Source: Shewanella oneidensis MR-1
GTDB lineage: Bacteria > Pseudomonadota > Gammaproteobacteria > Enterobacterales > Shewanellaceae
Length of the DNA: 64,000 nt
Direction of reading: 5' to 3'
Assembly (NCBI RefSeq): GCF_000146165.2
Contig: NC_004347.2
Span: forward strand, 2,852,001 to 2,916,000
The position numbers and the translations under genes were made by a program. Below are positions 37,322 to 46,934 of this stretch, piece after piece (within the stretch, counting starts at the first letter, position 1; the number at the start of each line of letters is the position of its first letter). The notes below the pieces were generated by a model. The model searched no databases. It saw only the letters and a program-made list of their open reading frames with translations, and was not told the origin of the DNA.

Positions 37322-38986
37322 ATGTGTTCGATTTTTTCAATTTTAGATATTCAATCCGATGCAAAAGAGCTGCGTCAAGTCGCACTAGAAATGTCCAAAC
37401 TGATGCGCCATCGCGGCCCCGATTGGTCAGGCATTTACGCCAGCGATAAAGCTATTTTGGCCCACGAACGCTTGGCCATTGTCGATATTGAACATGGCGC
37501 GCAGCCACTGCTAACCGAAGACGGCAGCCTTATCCTCGCAGTCAATGGTGAAATCTATAACCACAAAGAACTCAAAGCCCAGTTAGGCGATAAGTACAGC
37601 TATCAAACCAACTCAGATTGCGAAGTTATTCTGGCGCTGTATCAGGAATATGGCACTGAATTTCTTGATAAATTAAACGGTATTTTCGCCTTCGTACTCT
37701 ACGACAAAGCCAAAGACGCCTACCTAATTGGTCGCGATCATATGGGTATCATCCCGCTCTACACGGGTCGTGATGCGGCAGGTAACCTCTATGTCGCCTC
37801 TGAAATGAAAGCACTGATGCCAGTGTGTAAAACCGTGGAAGAATTCCAGCCGGGCCAATACTTATACTCAAGCGATGCTGCGGCAGTGAAATACTACACT
37901 CGCGATTGGCAACAGTATGATGCAGTTAAAGATAATGGCGCCAGCCAAGAAGAATTGCGTGAAGCTCTAGAAGCTGCAGTTAAGCGCCAATTGATGTCCG
38001 ATGTACCTTACGGGGTATTACTCTCCGGCGGTTTAGACTCATCGGTGATCTCGGCTATCACCCAGACATTTGCTAAACGTCGCATCGAAGATGACGGTGA
38101 AACGGGCGCTTGGTGGCCGCAGCTACACTCCTTTGCTGTCGGTTTAAAAGGCGCACCGGATTTAATCGCTGCCAAAAAGGTTGCTGATGCCATTGGAACG
38201 ATTCACCATGAGATCAACTTTACCTTCCAAGAAGGGCTAGATGCGATTAAAGAAGTGATTTATCACTTAGAAACCTATGATGTCACCACCATTCGTGCGG
38301 CCACACCAATGTATTTAATGGCACGAAAAATCAAGGCGATGGGCATTAAAATGGTGCTCTCTGGCGAAGGCGCTGATGAACTCTTTGGCGGCTACTTATA
38401 CTTCCACAAGGCGCCAAACGCACAGGCTTTCCATGAGGAATTAGTCCGTAAGCTGGATAAACTGCATCTGTTCGATTGCCTGCGCGCCAACAAAGCCATG
38501 GCCGCATGGGGACTCGAAGCCCGTGTGCCCTTCCTCGATAAGGAATTTATGGATGTGGCGATGCGAATCAACCCTGAGGCAAAAATGTCTAAGGATGGCC
38601 GGATTGAGAAACACATTCTGCGTCAAGCCTTTGAGCATAAATTGCCCAAAGAAGTCGCCTGGCGCCAAAAGGAACAATTCAGCGATGGCGTGGGTTACTC
38701 TTGGATCGATGGTTTGAAGGCCCATGCCGCAGAGCAAGTAGACGATTTGCAACTGGCCAACGCGAAGTTCCGCTTCCCCTATAACACGCCAGAAACCAAA
38801 GAAGCCTATTTCTACCGTTGTTTCTTTGAGGAGCATTATCCATTGCCAAGTGCCGCCGAAACGGTTCCTGGGGGCAAGTCGGTCGCCTGCTCAACCCCAG
38901 AAGCACTGGCCTGGGATGAAAGTTTACGGGGTATTATCGACCCATCAGGCCGAGCCGTACGCTCTGTACATGCTGCGAGTTATTGA
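37322..38986 (+). CDS. asnB: Asparagine synthetase B (glutamine-hydrolysing)
   Basis: Makes asparagine from aspartate, ATP and glutamine. The mature enzyme begins MCSIF, so Cys2 is the class II amidotransferase nucleophile; this fixes the start at ATG 37322 (GGAG 8 bases before) rather than the longer frame at 37298. The N-terminal glutaminase domain (1-190, with LMRHRGPDWSG and VNGEIYNH) is followed by the synthetase domain with the pyrophosphate loop LLSGGLDSS. 554 aa, the E. coli length. Monocistronic, sharing a terminator with the convergent dehydrogenase gene. Confidence 0.97.
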   Translation: MCSIFSILDIQSDAKELRQVALEMSKLMRHRGPDWSGIYASDKAILAHERLAIVDIEHGAQPLLTEDGSLILAVNGEIYNHKELKAQLGDKYSYQTNSDCEVILALYQEYGTEFLDKLNGIFAFVLYDKAKDAYLIGRDHMGIIPLYTGRDAAGNLYVASEMKALMPVCKTVEEFQPGQYLYSSDAAAVKYYTRDWQQYDAVKDNGASQEELREALEAAVKRQLMSDVPYGVLLSGGLDSSVISAITQTFAKRRIEDDGETGAWWPQLHSFAVGLKGAPDLIAAKKVADAIGTIHHEINFTFQEGLDAIKEVIYHLETYDVTTIRAATPMYLMARKIKAMGIKMVLSGEGADELFGGYLYFHKAPNAQAFHEELVRKLDKLHLFDCLRANKAMAAWGLEARVPFLDKEFMDVAMRINPEAKMSKDGRIEKHILRQAFEHKLPKEVAWRQKEQFSDGVGYSWIDGLKAHAAEQVDDLQLANAKFRFPYNTPETKEAYFYRCFFEEHYPLPSAAETVPGGKSVACSTPEALAWDESLRGIIDPSGRAVRSVHAASY

Positions 38987-39003
38987 TTAGCCGTTAAAAT
39001 GAC

Positions 39004-39025
39004 AAAGCCATCCTAGGATGGCTTT
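39004..39025. terminator. Bidirectional terminator between asnB and the acyl-CoA dehydrogenase
   Basis: AAAGCCATCC/GGATGGCTTT form a 10-bp perfect stem with a 2-nt loop. Short A/T runs flank both sides, so it can serve both convergent genes. Confidence 0.7.
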
Positions 39026-39059
39026 AATATTACTAAGTTAACACGAGTCGCCGTAAGGC

Positions 39060-40850
39060 TTAAAAGATAGTCTCATCCAATTGAGTTAACATCTCACTTG
39101 CCTGCTCCAATTGCTTACGTAGGCTACGACTCTGCACTGCCCAATACGCCATATAAAAATCAGCGGTTTTCAATTTAGCCTGATAGAAACCCACTTCTTC
39201 AGTGCCATTGTCGAGTGCAGTCAGCGCAATATTCGCCATTCGCGCCCACATCCACGCTAAAGCGGTAATACCGAACAACTCAAGATACGCCATCGATGCC
39301 GCGCCGATAATATCAGGATTGCTGGCCGCATGGGTCGCTAAATAGCCACTTGCCTTTTGTAAATCGGTAGCGCAATCCATTAGTCCACTCACATAGGGCT
39401 GCATTTGGGCATCTTTGCCTTGTGATTGGATAAATTCAGTGACCAGCGTTGACCATTGCTGCATAGCCGCACCACGGTCGCTCAGCAGTTTACGGCCGAC
39501 TAAATCGAGCGCCTGAATACCATTTGTACCTTCATAAATCAGTGCAATACGGCTATCACGCACAAATTGCTCCATGCCCCATTCGTGAATATAGCCATGA
39601 CCACCAAACACTTGCTGCGCATCCACACAGGCATTAAAGCCTCGGTTAGTGATAAATCCCTTCACCACAGGCGTAAACAAGGCCGCTAATTGCGAGGCCG
39701 CTTTGGCTTTTGCAGGATCGCTATGGCGCTCAGCTTCATCCAACCACAACGCCTGTTGCCCTACAAGTGCGCGGGCGCCCTCATTAAAGGCCTTTTGTGA
39801 TAACAACATTCGGCGCACATCACCATGTACCAAAATGGGATCAGCCGCTTTTTCAGGGGCTTTCGCCCCACTAATAGCACGGCTCTGTAATCTGTCCTTG
39901 GCGTAAGCCAACGCATTTTGATAAGCGATTTCGGAGACGCCTAATCCCTGCATCCCTACCCCAAGGCGAGCTTGATTCATCATGGTAAACATGGCGCGCA
40001 GCCCTTGGTGCGGTTCTCCCACTAACTCACCGAGTGCGCCATCAAATACCATCACACAGGTTGAGTTACCGTGGATGCCCATTTTATGTTCAAGACCACT
40101 GGCATACAGGCTGTTAGCTTGACCTAAACTGCCATCACTGTTGACTAACACTTTTGGCACAGCAAAGAGTGAAATCCCCTTCACGCCTTCGGGAGCATCA
40201 GGTAAGCGCGCTAAGACTAGGTGGACTATGTTATCGGTGAATGGATGATCGCCCGAGGAGATAAAAATCTTCTCGCCGGTGATAGCAAAGTAGCCGTCCG
40301 CCGCTGGCACGGCCTTAGTGCGCAGCAGTGCTAAGTCGGTTCCCGCATGGGATTCGGTCAAATTCATGGTGCCGGTCCATTCACCACTCACCAATTTAGG
40401 TAAATACTTTTGTTTTAATGCCTCACTACCGTGAGCATGAATGGCTGAGTAAGCGCCATGGGTAAGTCCTGGATACATAGCAAAGGCCATGTTGGTCGAG
40501 GTTTGCATTTCGGTGACGAAAATCCCAACCACTTCGGGTAGCCCTTGACCACCAAATGCGGGATCGCAGGTCAATGTCGGCCAGCCATTATCGACAAATT
40601 GCTGATAGGCGTCGGCAAAGCCTTCTGGGGTAACAACGTTACCCTCCACTAATTTGCAGCCTTGCACATCACCGATACTATTTAATGGCAACATCACCTC
40701 TGTGCTGAAATCCGCCATACCTTGCAGGATAGCATCGACCAGTTCGGGATCGATTTCATCGAAGCCTTTTAGGGCATCTTGCTGATAAATATGCAACATT
40801 TCATCGAGGATAAATTGATAGTCACGCAGTGGTGCTTGATAGACTGGCAT
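39060..40850 (-). CDS. Acyl-CoA dehydrogenase (long, DmdC/FadE-like subfamily)
   Basis: FAD enzyme introducing the alpha-beta double bond into acyl-CoA. Residues about 80-470 hold the standard N-terminal helical, middle beta (MNLTESHAGTDLALLRT) and C-terminal helical domains; the catalytic glutamate is in LIYEGTNGIQALDLVGRK. A further C-terminal helical domain (about 470-596) places it among the roughly 600-residue bacterial dehydrogenases. The natural substrate is not readable; beta-oxidation and methylmercaptopropionate-CoA members are both in this group. A FadR-like palindrome lies 36 bases upstream. Confidence 0.9.
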   Translation of the reverse strand: MPVYQAPLRDYQFILDEMLHIYQQDALKGFDEIDPELVDAILQGMADFSTEVMLPLNSIGDVQGCKLVEGNVVTPEGFADAYQQFVDNGWPTLTCDPAFGGQGLPEVVGIFVTEMQTSTNMAFAMYPGLTHGAYSAIHAHGSEALKQKYLPKLVSGEWTGTMNLTESHAGTDLALLRTKAVPAADGYFAITGEKIFISSGDHPFTDNIVHLVLARLPDAPEGVKGISLFAVPKVLVNSDGSLGQANSLYASGLEHKMGIHGNSTCVMVFDGALGELVGEPHQGLRAMFTMMNQARLGVGMQGLGVSEIAYQNALAYAKDRLQSRAISGAKAPEKAADPILVHGDVRRMLLSQKAFNEGARALVGQQALWLDEAERHSDPAKAKAASQLAALFTPVVKGFITNRGFNACVDAQQVFGGHGYIHEWGMEQFVRDSRIALIYEGTNGIQALDLVGRKLLSDRGAAMQQWSTLVTEFIQSQGKDAQMQPYVSGLMDCATDLQKASGYLATHAASNPDIIGAASMAYLELFGITALAWMWARMANIALTALDNGTEEVGFYQAKLKTADFYMAYWAVQSRSLRKQLEQASEMLTQLDETIF

Positions 40851-40885
40851 AATGGCTTCCCTTTCTTGTTTTATGGCAATGTACT

Positions 40886-40902
40886 AAGTGCTCTGACCAC
40901 TT
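40886..40902. promoter_or_regulatory. Candidate FadR-type operator upstream of the acyl-CoA dehydrogenase
   Basis: Read on the minus strand, AAGTGGTCAGAGCACTT is a near-perfect 17-bp palindrome. It agrees with the E. coli FadR consensus AACTGGTCNGACCTGTT at about 13 of 17 positions, including the GGTC-N-GA core. Its position 36-52 bases before the start fits repression of a fatty-acid degradation gene. Confidence 0.45.
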
Positions 40903-41077
40903 TAGCTAAATCTGTTGAAAAAGAAAGCATCTCTCCTTGGGTTGAGTGACTTTTGTTTGCCCAGTCGAACAGCAAAACCGTAAATTGATCGCAACAAAGG
41001 CTTATGCTCAAGCGCAAAAGTTTGTAAGCTAAGTGTCGGTATTGCTGATACGTCATCAGGTTGAGGATATTGTTGCT

Positions 41078-41926
41078 ATGGGTTCTGTTACCACCAAAAA
41101 ACACGCAAACGGGCTCGATTATGTCGAAGTGAACACGGCATTATGCCAAGCGAGAATTTTTTTACAGGGCGCGCAAATCGACCATTTTCAACCTGTCGGT
41201 AAGCCCCCATTGTTATGGGTTTCCTCCGCCGATGACTATCAACCCGGAAATGGGATCCGTGGTGGTGTACCTGTATGTTGGCCATGGTTTGGCATGAGCA
41301 GTGAAGCCAATTTCCCACAACACGGTTTTGCTCGCACCCGAGTTTGGGCGCTAGAATCAGTTGAGATGCGTAATCAATTGGTGGATTTGCGTTTCAGCTT
41401 AACCATCAGCGAAGAAGATAAGGTCTTTTGGCCGCACAATACCCAAGTCAACGTACTCTTTACCTTAGGTGAAACGTTAAGTATCAGCTTGATTAATACC
41501 AACCTTGGTGATGTACCCGTGAGCCTCACTCAAGCGCTACACAGCTATTTTCCGATTGAAGATATTCACCAGCTTAAAGCGACAGGATTTAGCGGTGCTC
41601 AATATATTGAGTTTGCTAAAGGCCCATACCCGCAAACCACAGATGACGTGTTATTTGACCGTGAAACCGACCGCGTTTACACCAACCTAGGCCCAGTACA
41701 ACACTTACATACGCCAAAAGGTATAATTGAAGTAAGCCGTGAGAATAGCCGCTCGGCGGTGCTGTGGAACCCGTGGATTGAAAAATCGACCCGGCTTGCC
41801 CGCTTCAATGACAATGACTATCTGACCATGGTGTGTTTAGAAGCCGCCAATGTGCTTGAAGATAAGCTCACTCTCGCTCCTGGTGAAAGCCACAGCCTTA
41901 TCACCCATATTCGCTGGGCAGACTAA
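41078..41926 (+). CDS. YeaD-type D-hexose-6-phosphate mutarotase
   Basis: Aldose 1-epimerase superfamily member, 282 aa, interconverting anomers of glucose-6-phosphate in the E. coli homologue. Family segments GIRGGVPVCWPWFG, PQHGFARTRVW, LTQALHSYF (catalytic His) and VLWNPW are present. ATG 41078 has GAGGATATT upstream; the longer frame to 41033 is not supported. It is divergent from the acyl-CoA dehydrogenase, with no sugar genes close by. Confidence 0.9.
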   Translation: MGSVTTKKHANGLDYVEVNTALCQARIFLQGAQIDHFQPVGKPPLLWVSSADDYQPGNGIRGGVPVCWPWFGMSSEANFPQHGFARTRVWALESVEMRNQLVDLRFSLTISEEDKVFWPHNTQVNVLFTLGETLSISLINTNLGDVPVSLTQALHSYFPIEDIHQLKATGFSGAQYIEFAKGPYPQTTDDVLFDRETDRVYTNLGPVQHLHTPKGIIEVSRENSRSAVLWNPWIEKSTRLARFNDNDYLTMVCLEAANVLEDKLTLAPGESHSLITHIRWAD

Positions 41927-41956
41927 TTGGACTCTTATCGATAACCCCATCAATGC

Positions 41957-41985
41957 AAAAGCCCAGTGAATGACTGGGCTTTTTT
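41957..41985 (+). terminator. Intrinsic terminator of the mutarotase gene
   Basis: An 11-bp stem AAAAGCCCAGT/ACTGGGCTTTT with a 5-nt loop and further T residues. Confidence 0.88.
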
Positions 41986-42032
41986 AATGTCATCAAACTT
42001 ATGATGGCCATCTATTAGGCAACAACCTACAC

Positions 42033-42908
42033 CTACTTAGTGTTTTTCTCAAAACGCGCTAACAAGCTTGAGGTATCCCAACGATTACCGCCCATGGCTT
42101 GAACTTCTGAGTAAAACTGATCCACTAACGCGGTTAAGGGTAAGTGCGAACCATTGCGGCGGGCTTCTTCTAAGGCAATGCCTAAATCCTTACGCATCCA
42201 ATCAACCGCAAAACCAAAATCATAGTTTTGTGCCCACATGGTCTTGTAGCGATTTTCCATTTGCCAGCTTTGCGCGGCACCTTTACTGATAACTTCCACC
42301 ACTTTTTCACCGTCAAGCCCAGCTTTACGGGCAAATTGCAGCGCTTCGGCAAGACCTTGCACGACACCCGCGATACAAATTTGGTTGACCATCTTAGTGA
42401 GCTGCCCAGCGCCTACTTCACCTAAACGCTCGGCGCAGCGTGCAAACGCTTCAATAACAGGTTTAACACGCTCAAATACGGCTTGCTCACCACCGACCAT
42501 AACCGTGAGCACACCATTTTCAGCCCCAGCTTGACCACCCGATACAGGTGCATCGAGAAAATCGATCCCCTTTTCACCTAATACTTTATGTAACTCACGG
42601 GCCACATCGGCAGACGCAGTGGTATGGTCTACCAATACAGTGCCGAGCGCCATACCATGGATCACCCCATCATCCCCTAACACCACTTCACGTAGATCGT
42701 TATCATTACCCACACAAGTAAATACAATATCTTGACCTATTGCCGCCTCTTTAGGCGTTGGGCAACACCGACCGCCATAGGTATCGACCCAAGTTTGTGC
42801 CTTAGCAAAAGTCCGGTTATACACTGTGACCTCATGGCCCTTGTTGAGTAAGTGTCTTGCCATGGGATAACCCATTACGCCTAAACCAATAAATGCGACT
42901 TTTGCCAT
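42033..42908 (-). CDS. 3-hydroxyisobutyrate / tartronate-semialdehyde reductase family dehydrogenase
   Basis: Beta-hydroxyacid dehydrogenase, 291 aa from ATG 42908 (AGGAA upstream). The N-terminal Rossmann motif FIGLGVMG (6-13) binds NAD(P), the substrate loop is DAPVSGGQAGAENG, and the catalytic lysine lies in GQLTKMVNQ. Members act on 3-hydroxyisobutyrate, tartronate semialdehyde or glyoxylate/succinic semialdehyde, and the sequence alone does not decide. The neighbouring genes do not name a pathway either. Confidence 0.88.
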   Translation of the reverse strand: MAKVAFIGLGVMGYPMARHLLNKGHEVTVYNRTFAKAQTWVDTYGGRCCPTPKEAAIGQDIVFTCVGNDNDLREVVLGDDGVIHGMALGTVLVDHTTASADVARELHKVLGEKGIDFLDAPVSGGQAGAENGVLTVMVGGEQAVFERVKPVIEAFARCAERLGEVGAGQLTKMVNQICIAGVVQGLAEALQFARKAGLDGEKVVEVISKGAAQSWQMENRYKTMWAQNYDFGFAVDWMRKDLGIALEEARRNGSHLPLTALVDQFYSEVQAMGGNRWDTSSLLARFEKNTK

Positions 42909-43137
42909 GAGGAATTCCTTTATTTGAAGCAAAGTGTTTGATAAACGAGTTGAAAGGTTTGCATAAAATGTATCTTTGCGCGCTTATGTTACTCCTCAAA
43001 CTTTCCTGCCCATACTAAAAAAATGCGAGCAAGTGTTTCAAATTTAGGAGTGAATAAGCGGCTAAAGCAATGGCGGCAGTGTAGCATTCGCTTGCTTGAG
43101 CGTCAGAGTTAAAATGCCTAGCGCTGCAAACGCAGTT

Positions 43138-43188
43138 TTCGACAGAAACAACAACGGCGCACTCGGCGCCGTTGTTGTTTCTGTCGAA
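43138..43188 (-). repeat. 23-bp perfect inverted repeat behind the thioesterase gene
   Basis: Two perfectly complementary 23-base arms (43138-43160 and 43166-43188) enclose the 5-base loop ACTCG. The tip is GC-rich (CGGCGC), the base AT-rich. It starts 3 bases after the thioesterase stop codon. There is no T-run on either side, so it is longer and cleaner than an ordinary terminator. Confidence 0.9.
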
Positions 43189-43191
43189 CGA

Positions 43192-43671
43192 TTATTTCTG
43201 TACATGGGCTTCCATTTCGGCACCAATTTTCTTACGCATCTCCATTAAGCGCAGTGCAGAATCTCGAAGGTGAATATCATTTTCAGTCTGTGGCACCCAC
43301 TCAGGTACTGGCGTGGGCTGACCTTGTTCATCGACTGCAACCATGATGACAATACAGTGAGTCGTAAGATGCCGCTCTGAAACCTTAGGATCGCCGGCCC
43401 GCACATCGATACCAATATGCATAGAGGTTTTACCGGTATAAATCACCTTCGCGCTAACTTCGACAATGTTGCCCACTAAAATCGGTTGAACAAATCGAAT
43501 ACCACCTGCGTAAGCGGTAATACAATATTTACCACTCCACCCCGCAGCACAGGCATAGGCTGCAAGGTCAATCCATTTCATCACAGCGCCACCGTGAACC
43601 TTACCACCAAAATTCACATCCGCAGGCTCTGACAAAAATCTCAGGGTAATTTGTCTATCGATACCAGCCAT
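43192..43671 (-). CDS. Hotdog-fold acyl-CoA thioesterase
   Basis: Acyl-CoA hydrolase of the YciA/BACH type, 159 aa. The family signature NFGGKVHGGAVMKWIDLAAYACA supplies the conserved Asn, His-Gly-Gly and Asp positions; KTSMHIGIDVRAGD is the usual second strand. Cytosolic release of free fatty acid from CoA. It is isolated from other genes, closed by an unusual long hairpin, and lies shortly before the fatty-acid synthesis block. Confidence 0.9.
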   Translation of the reverse strand: MAGIDRQITLRFLSEPADVNFGGKVHGGAVMKWIDLAAYACAAGWSGKYCITAYAGGIRFVQPILVGNIVEVSAKVIYTGKTSMHIGIDVRAGDPKVSERHLTTHCIVIMVAVDEQGQPTPVPEWVPQTENDIHLRDSALRLMEMRKKIGAEMEAHVQK

Positions 43672-43787
43672 ATAACCTCAACTTATTCAGCCTCTGTGGC
43701 TCAATGATTTTGCAATAAGTTGAGTTTACGACAGAAATAGTCAATAACGTAAAAATAATTGCGATTGCATCTGCGCAGATAACCGAT

Positions 43788-44156
43788 TTAACCAAAGTAG
43801 CTGATAACCCCGCAGGACAATAATACTCCAGGCAAGGCTAAACGATATAACCACAGCTGCAACTCACTGCTGACAAAGCGTCTTCCGTTACCCCAAGTGT
43901 AAAACCCAAGCCCTAACAGAAAGAGTCCAATGACCTCCAATCCAGACGATATATGATCGGTACCACCAACAATGATGGCGGTGACTAACAACGCGAACCA
44001 GACCACCACATAAGCCGCAATGGCAAAAATGAAGGTCTTCATGCCGATATCTATATTAGGATGCCAAGTTTTGGATTCACCACGTATAAGTTCGGTCAAA
44101 TTAGCGGTTACAGCCCCCACCATTGGTACGAGTGGGATAACGATAGGGTTTAACAT
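43788..44156 (-). CDS. Small inner-membrane protein of unknown function
   Basis: 122 aa. Three hydrophobic segments are visible (about 45-65, 75-90 and 103-120) with a short polar N-terminal part containing NLTELIRGESKTW. I do not recognise the family. The DNA has normal codon use for the region and an ATG start. It stands alone between the thioesterase and fabF genes; nothing in the context gives a role. Confidence 0.6.
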   Translation of the reverse strand: MLNPIVIPLVPMVGAVTANLTELIRGESKTWHPNIDIGMKTFIFAIAAYVVVWFALLVTAIIVGGTDHISSGLEVIGLFLLGLGFYTWGNGRRFVSSELQLWLYRLALPGVLLSCGVISYFG

Positions 44157-44288
44157 GACAGATTGCCTTTAAAGCGAGTTATGTCTGTCATTATCGGCGG
44201 TAAAAAGGATGAAACAAGCTTGATGAAAAAACATTAACCATCATGATATCAGCAGGTTACAAAGAGACATTCCGCACAAGATGAACAT

Positions 44289-44316
44289 AAAAAAATGCGC
44301 CAATTGGCGCATTTTT
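44289..44316 (-). terminator. Terminator of fabF
   Basis: AAAATGCGCC AATT GGCGCATTTT is a perfect palindrome, running on the minus strand into more T residues, 18 bases after the fabF stop. Confidence 0.85.
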
Positions 44317-44333
44317 ATGAAGATAATAACCTT

Positions 44334-45581
44334 TTAGACTTTCTTAAACAGTAATGAACCGTTAGTTCCACCAAAGCCGAAGGAGTTACATAGAGCGTAA
44401 TCTAACTTCACATCGCGGGCAGTGTGTGCCACAAAGTCTAAATCACACCCTTCGTCAGGATTATCGAGGTTAATGGTCGGTGGTACCGCTTGGTCACGTA
44501 GTGCCAATAAAGTGAAAATCGCCTCCACCGCGCCCGCAGCACCTAATAGGTGACCCGTCATCGACTTAGTCGAACTCACAAGCAGATTATAAGCGTGATC
44601 ACCAAAGACCGACTTAACCGCCGCCGCTTCCGCTTTATCACCTGCGGGGGTTGAAGTGCCATGGGCATTGATATAGCCAATTTTCTCAAGTGGTAGCTTA
44701 GCATCATTAACGGCATTGACCATAGCCGCTGCGGCACCCGCACCATCACTTGGTGGCGAGGTCATATGGAAAGCATCACCGCTCATACCAAAGCCAACGA
44801 GTTCACCATAAATGGTCGCACCGCGCGCTTTAGCGTGCTCGTATTCTTCCATCACCATTACACCAGCGCCATCACCGATCACAAAACCATCACGGTCTTT
44901 ATCCCATGGACGGCTCGCTGCAGTTGGATCATCATTGCGAGTTGAGAGGGCTTTTGCTGCACCAAAACCACCTACACCTAATGGGCACGTGACATCTTCC
45001 GCCCCACCGGCAACCATTACGTCAGCATCACCATAGGCGATGGTGCGCGCCGCAAAACCGATATTATGCACACCGGTTGTACAGGCGGTAGTGACGGCAA
45101 AGTTAGGGCCTGTCATTCCGTACATAATCGATAAATGGCCTGCAATCATATTAATGATGGTGCTCGGCACGAAGAAAGGCGAAATTTTACGTGGACCACC
45201 GTTCATTAACGCACTGTGATTTTGCTCAATCAACCACATTCCACCCATACCAGCACCGATAGCGGTACCAACGCGGCCTGGGTTTACTTTGCTCATATCC
45301 AGACCTGAGTCTTGGATAGCTTGGATGCCTGCAGCCATACCATACTGAATAAAGAGGTCCATTTTGCGGGCGTCTTTTTTGGTTAAGTACTGCTCAACAT
45401 CGAAATCTTTTACAGAACCACTGAAACGAGTGGTGAATTCGCTGGCATCAAATTTGGTTATGGGCGCAATCCCACTCTTACCCGAAAGCAGGGCTTTCCA
45501 AGTTGTGTCGACAGTATTGCCCACGGGCGTTACTAACCCTAAACCGGTTACCACTACACGACGTTTAGACACGGCAGTCAC
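44334..45581 (-). CDS. fabF: 3-oxoacyl-ACP synthase II
   Basis: Condensing enzyme that elongates acyl-ACP with malonyl-ACP, important for cis-vaccenate and membrane fluidity. The active-site cysteine is in [10 protein letters not shown] (Cys167); the two catalytic histidines are in [11 protein letters not shown] and [13 protein letters not shown]. It has 415 aa (E. coli 413). Last gene of the fab cluster, 200 bases after acpP with a hairpin terminator between them. Confidence 0.97.
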   Translation of the reverse strand: MTAVSKRRVVVTGLGLVTPVGNTVDTTWKALLSGKSGIAPITKFDASEFTTRFSGSVKDFDVEQYLTKKDARKMDLFIQYGMAAGIQAIQDSGLDMSKVNPGRVGTAIGAGMGGMWLIEQNHSALMNGGPRKISPFFVPSTIINMIAGHLSIMYGMTGPNFAVTTACTTGVHNIGFAARTIAYGDADVMVAGGAEDVTCPLGVGGFGAAKALSTRNDDPTAASRPWDKDRDGFVIGDGAGVMVMEEYEHAKARGATIYGELVGFGMSGDAFHMTSPPSDGAGAAAAMVNAVNDAKLPLEKIGYINAHGTSTPAGDKAEAAAVKSVFGDHAYNLLVSSTKSMTGHLLGAAGAVEAIFTLLALRDQAVPPTINLDNPDEGCDLDFVAHTARDVKLDYALCNSFGFGGTNGSLLFKKV

Positions 45582-45734
45582 CTTTTGAATGCTAAATAAA
45601 TATGGTTATGACAGATAAATGCGGTTCTATCATTAAAAAGTCTTCGCCAATCTGCGGCGAGCATCTCATGGATAAATTCAACACAACTTCCAGAGACGAT
45701 TGAATGGCACGATTGCAGAATGAGGCGGGGCTAA

Positions 45735-45767
45735 AACAAAAACAGGCGGCATATATGCCGCCTGTTC
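45735..45767 (-). terminator. Terminator/attenuator between acpP and fabF
   Basis: AACAGGCGGCAT and ATGCCGCCTGTT form a long perfect stem, followed on the minus strand by TTTGTTTT. It lies 15 bases after acpP and before fabF in the same direction, so it should lower fabF expression relative to acpP. Confidence 0.8.
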
Positions 45768-45781
45768 TCTAGAATTCAGAA

Positions 45782-46015
45782 TTACTGATTCTTAGAAACG
45801 TAATCGATCGCTGCTTGAACAGTAGTGATCTTTTCAGCTTCTTCATCAGGGATCTCGGTATCAAACTCTTCTTCCAGAGCCATAACCAACTCAACAGTGT
45901 CCAGAGAATCTGCACCCAGATCGTCAACGAAAGATGCCGCTGGTTTAACGTCTTCTTCTTTAACGCCCAGTTGCTCTACAATGATTTTCTTTACACGTTC
46001 TTCGATGTTGCTCAT
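45782..46015 (-). CDS. acpP: Acyl carrier protein
   Basis: Acidic 77-residue carrier of growing acyl chains. The phosphopantetheine site [10 protein letters not shown] places the modified serine at Ser37. Length and sequence are nearly those of E. coli AcpP (78 aa). It lies between fabG and fabF; a strong terminator downstream and a 163-base gap upstream suggest it also has a promoter of its own. Confidence 0.98.
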   Translation of the reverse strand: MSNIEERVKKIIVEQLGVKEEDVKPAASFVDDLGADSLDTVELVMALEEEFDTEIPDEEAEKITTVQAAIDYVSKNQ

Positions 46016-46178
46016 TAGTTTTCTTTCCTATTCAAATTACGCACTTGCGTAAGATTGCGAGTAGTTTATTAGATTTGGCTGACAATGCAAGCTTAGTTTT
46101 CGTGGTCTAACCACGAAATTTAGCGACCAATTGATACAGATCACTACTCAGTTGCGACAGTATCCCTGCCATCCGCCC

Positions 46179-46925
46179 TTAAACCATGTACATTCCGCCA
46201 TTCACATGCAAAGTCTCGCCTGTGATATATGCGGCAGAATCCGACGCCAAAAAGAGCACTGCATTGGCAATTTCTTGCGCTTGCCCTAATCGTTCCATCG
46301 GTACCTGAGACATGATAGCTTTTTGCTGATCTTCGGTCAGCTCATCAGTCATATCGGTCTGGATAAATCCAGGAGCGATAGCATTAACTGTAATTTGACG
46401 AGATGCAACCTCTCTTGCAAGAGATTTTGTAAATCCGATCAAACCCGCCTTTGCTGCCGAGTAGTTAACTTGACCTGCATTGCCCATAGTGCCTACCACT
46501 GAACCGATATTGATGATCCGGCCAAAGCGCTTTTTCATCATGGTACGCATCACAGGTTTTGATAGTCTGAACAATGACGTCAGGTTGGTATCAATGATAT
46601 CGTTCCATTCATCATCTTTCATTCGCATCAGCAAGTTATCACGGGTGATACCCGCGTTATTGACTAGAATATCAACATCTCCCGCTTTTTCTTTGATCGA
46701 GTCGAATAAATCGGTGACGGATTGACTATCGGTAACATTAAGCACTAAACCAAAACCTTTGTCACCCAGATATTCTTGGATTGCTGCGGCGCCCTTCTCA
46801 CTTGTGGCAGTTCCTATTACAACCGCACCCGCTTCGACTAAGGTTTCGGCAATCGCGCGGCCAATACCACGGCTCGCACCTGTCACTAAGGCAACTTTGC
46901 CCGCTAAACTCAGATTGATACTCAT
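46179..46925 (-). CDS. fabG: 3-oxoacyl-ACP reductase
   Basis: NADPH-dependent reductase of the short-chain dehydrogenase family. The cofactor loop is TGASRGIG (15-22), NNAG follows near 90, and the catalytic Ser/Tyr/Lys set is in IGSVVG and YSAAKAG. It has 248 aa (E. coli 244). It starts 9 bases after fabD ends, in one operon. Confidence 0.97.
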   Translation of the reverse strand: MSINLSLAGKVALVTGASRGIGRAIAETLVEAGAVVIGTATSEKGAAAIQEYLGDKGFGLVLNVTDSQSVTDLFDSIKEKAGDVDILVNNAGITRDNLLMRMKDDEWNDIIDTNLTSLFRLSKPVMRTMMKKRFGRIINIGSVVGTMGNAGQVNYSAAKAGLIGFTKSLAREVASRQITVNAIAPGFIQTDMTDELTEDQQKAIMSQVPMERLGQAQEIANAVLFLASDSAAYITGETLHVNGGMYMV

Positions 46926-46934
46926 ACAAACTCC

